From: Sphingomonadales bacterium
GTDB taxonomy: Bacteria; Pseudomonadota; Alphaproteobacteria; Sphingomonadales; Sphingomonadaceae
Reading direction: 5' to 3'
Assembly (NCBI GenBank): GCA_017302775.1
Contig: JAFLDC010000100.1
Location: 1-8,173 of the forward strand
DNA length: 8,173 nt
This document shows positions 7,099 to 8,173 of the stretch, piece by piece. The notes below the pieces were generated by a model that saw only the letters and a list, made by a program, of their open reading frames with translations, searched no databases and was not told the DNA's origin. Each line of letters begins with the position of its first letter. Position 1 is the first letter of the stretch. The translations under genes were made by a program, and so were the position numbers.

Positions 7099-7109
7099 AA
7101 ATGATTAGT
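7096..7109. promoter_or_regulatory. Inverted repeat, possible operator before the SDR pair
   Basis: ACTAA (7096-7100), ATGA, TTAGT (7105-7109) is an A/T-rich dyad in a G+C-rich region, ending 34 bases before the ATG of the next gene. Its shape resembles the short dyads bound by TetR or MarR type repressors, but no specific regulator is identified and no such gene is in the window. Confidence 0.35.
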
Positions 7110-7143
7110 GTCTCTCTCGCCAAAGATAGCGGGGGAGAATGCC

Positions 7144-7866
7144 ATGCGCCTTCAGGGTAAGACCGTACTGGTCACCGGCGGGACCGATGGGATCGGCGCG
7201 CAGCTGATCCGGCAATTGCGGGACAAGGGTGCGCAGGTGATTGCGCACGGCCGAAATCCCGGGCGGGTGGCCGCCACTCAAGCCGATGGGTTTGAGGTGA
7301 TTGCGGCGGATCTGTCCACCCCGGCAGGCGTGGATACCTTGATCGCTGCATTGGCCAATCGACCGATCGACATTCTGGTGAACAATGCCGGGGCGGGCAC
7401 GGGCTATGATTTTCGCGCCGGAGATGTTGATTTGCCCGGTGCCGAAAAGACCTACTACCTGAACCTGCATGCGCCCACCCAGTTGATCGCGCGGCTGCTG
7501 CCTACATTAAAAGGGCGAGGGGAGGCGATGGTGGTCAATGTCACGTCGGGTCTGGCGCTTGCGCCCAATGCAGGCTCCCCCGTCTATTGCGCCAGCAAGG
7601 CGGCGCTCCGATCCTATACCATGGCGATCCGCGCGCAGCTGAAAGGCACGGGGATCATCGTGGTCGAGGCGCTGCCGCCCCTGGTGGATACTCAGATGAC
7701 CGCCGGACGGGGCAGCAACAAGATAAGCGCTGGCGAATGCGCGCGCCAGATCGTGGCGGGCATGGAAAGCGGCAAGGAAACGATCAACGTCGGGATGGTA
7801 AAGATGCTGCAACTGGTACACTCTATTTCGCCCGCGCTGGCGCGTGCGATTATGATCCGGTTTTGA
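7144..7866 (+). CDS. Classical short-chain dehydrogenase/reductase, DltE-like
   Basis: A 240-residue soluble NAD(P)-dependent oxidoreductase with a Rossmann fold. The cofactor motif TGGTDGIG is at 11-18, NNAG at 80-83, and the catalytic Ser135, Tyr148 and Lys152 (YCASK) are all present. The stretches VTSGLALAP and SPVYCASKAALRSYT, followed by EALPPLVDT, resemble the DltE/COG3967 group of SDRs, whose substrates are mostly unknown; the name does not imply D-alanylation here. ATG 7144 is chosen because GGAG (7134-7137) lies 6 bases ahead and the residues before it in the open frame are not SDR-like. The next SDR begins 12 bases after the stop, so the two are probably one transcript. The substrate cannot be told from sequence. 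Confidence 0.9.
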   Translation: MRLQGKTVLVTGGTDGIGAQLIRQLRDKGAQVIAHGRNPGRVAATQADGFEVIAADLSTPAGVDTLIAALANRPIDILVNNAGAGTGYDFRAGDVDLPGAEKTYYLNLHAPTQLIARLLPTLKGRGEAMVVNVTSGLALAPNAGSPVYCASKAALRSYTMAIRAQLKGTGIIVVEALPPLVDTQMTAGRGSNKISAGECARQIVAGMESGKETINVGMVKMLQLVHSISPALARAIMIRF

Positions 7867-7878
7867 GGGAGAGGCTGA

Positions 7879-8173
7879 ATGACACGTACGGTATTCGTCT
7901 CGGGCGGCAGTGGCTATATTGCCGGGTTCCTGATCCGGCAGTTGGTGGCCGAAGGATGGATGGTTCACACCTCGATCCGCAATCTGGCCAAGGAATCCGA
8001 AGTGCGCGCTCATCTGAACGTGGATGACAGCAAGCTGCGTTTTTTTGCGGCTGATCTGATGCACGATGCCGGCTGGGCCGAAGCGATGGCCGGGTGCAGC
8101 CATGTCGCGCACGTCGCCTCGCCGCTTCCTGCCAATGCGCCCAAGAATGATGACGAGCTGATCGTCCCGGCAC
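7879..8173 (+). CDS. Extended SDR, NAD-dependent epimerase / dihydroflavonol-reductase or Gre2-like reductase (3' end outside window)
   Basis: The first 98 residues, open to the window end. ATG 7879 has GGAG 7 bases ahead (7868-7871). The N-terminus VFVSGGSGYIAGFL is a nucleotide-binding fold in which the third glycine of the usual GxxGxxG is Ala15, a variant found in the aldehyde-reductase group that includes yeast Gre2. Arg34 after the second strand (TSIRN) fits NADPH use. AADLMHDAGW (about 58-67) and HVASPLPAN (about 79-87) match the dihydroflavonol-4-reductase-like family, where the second strand is followed by an Ala-Asp pair and the fourth by VASP. The catalytic Tyr-x3-Lys lies beyond the window. 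Members reduce aldehydes or ketones or act on NDP-sugars; the similarity favours a carbonyl reductase. It sits 12 bases behind the DltE-like SDR. Confidence 0.85.
   Translation, partial: MTRTVFVSGGSGYIAGFLIRQLVAEGWMVHTSIRNLAKESEVRAHLNVDDSKLRFFAADLMHDAGWAEAMAGCSHVAHVASPLPANAPKNDDELIVPA

Noticed and set aside
7108..7143. Upstream start for the DltE-like SDR
   Set aside because: The extra residues do not match the family, whereas ATG 7144 has a well-placed GGAG site and begins directly before the cofactor-binding strand.

Overview
The window is high in G+C and looks like an ordinary chromosomal stretch from an alphaproteobacterium, most likely a sphingomonad (Sphingomonas, Novosphingobium or Erythrobacter type). 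This placement is inferred from protein style, the lepB-rnc-era order and the glutathione reductase and SDR types, not from a database search. I see no transposase, integrase, phage gene, CRISPR array, tRNA or rRNA. Every stretch is coding apart from gaps of about 130 bases or less.

Left part (about 1-1572, + strand): the 3' end of topA (DNA topoisomerase I, start outside the window) carries one four-cysteine zinc finger, three C-terminal repeats and a Lys/Ala-rich tail. A 59-residue basic protein of unknown function overlaps its stop codon and is probably translated with it.

Middle part (1574-3988, - strand): a tight operon lepB-rnc-era, read right to left. It encodes signal peptidase I, RNase III and the ribosome-assembly GTPase Era. 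The lepB-rnc gap is 4 bases if rnc starts at a GTG, and rnc-era overlap by ATGA. The operon converges on the topA unit with one base between the two stop codons, and that base is the exact centre of a palindrome covering both stops.

Right part (4121-8173, + strand): a short divergent region, then pgi (glucose-6-phosphate isomerase), gor (glutathione reductase), a DltE-like classical short-chain dehydrogenase, and the start of a Gre2/dihydroflavonol-reductase-like extended SDR that runs off the end. pgi handles glucose 6-phosphate, whose oxidation supplies NADPH, and gor uses NADPH to regenerate glutathione, so the neighbours make metabolic sense. The two SDRs are tightly spaced and probably cotranscribed.

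No clearly new system is visible. The points most worth a second look are the small topA-coupled protein, the palindrome at the convergent stop codons, the short repeats ahead of gor, and the overlapping inverted repeats ahead of the SDR pair.
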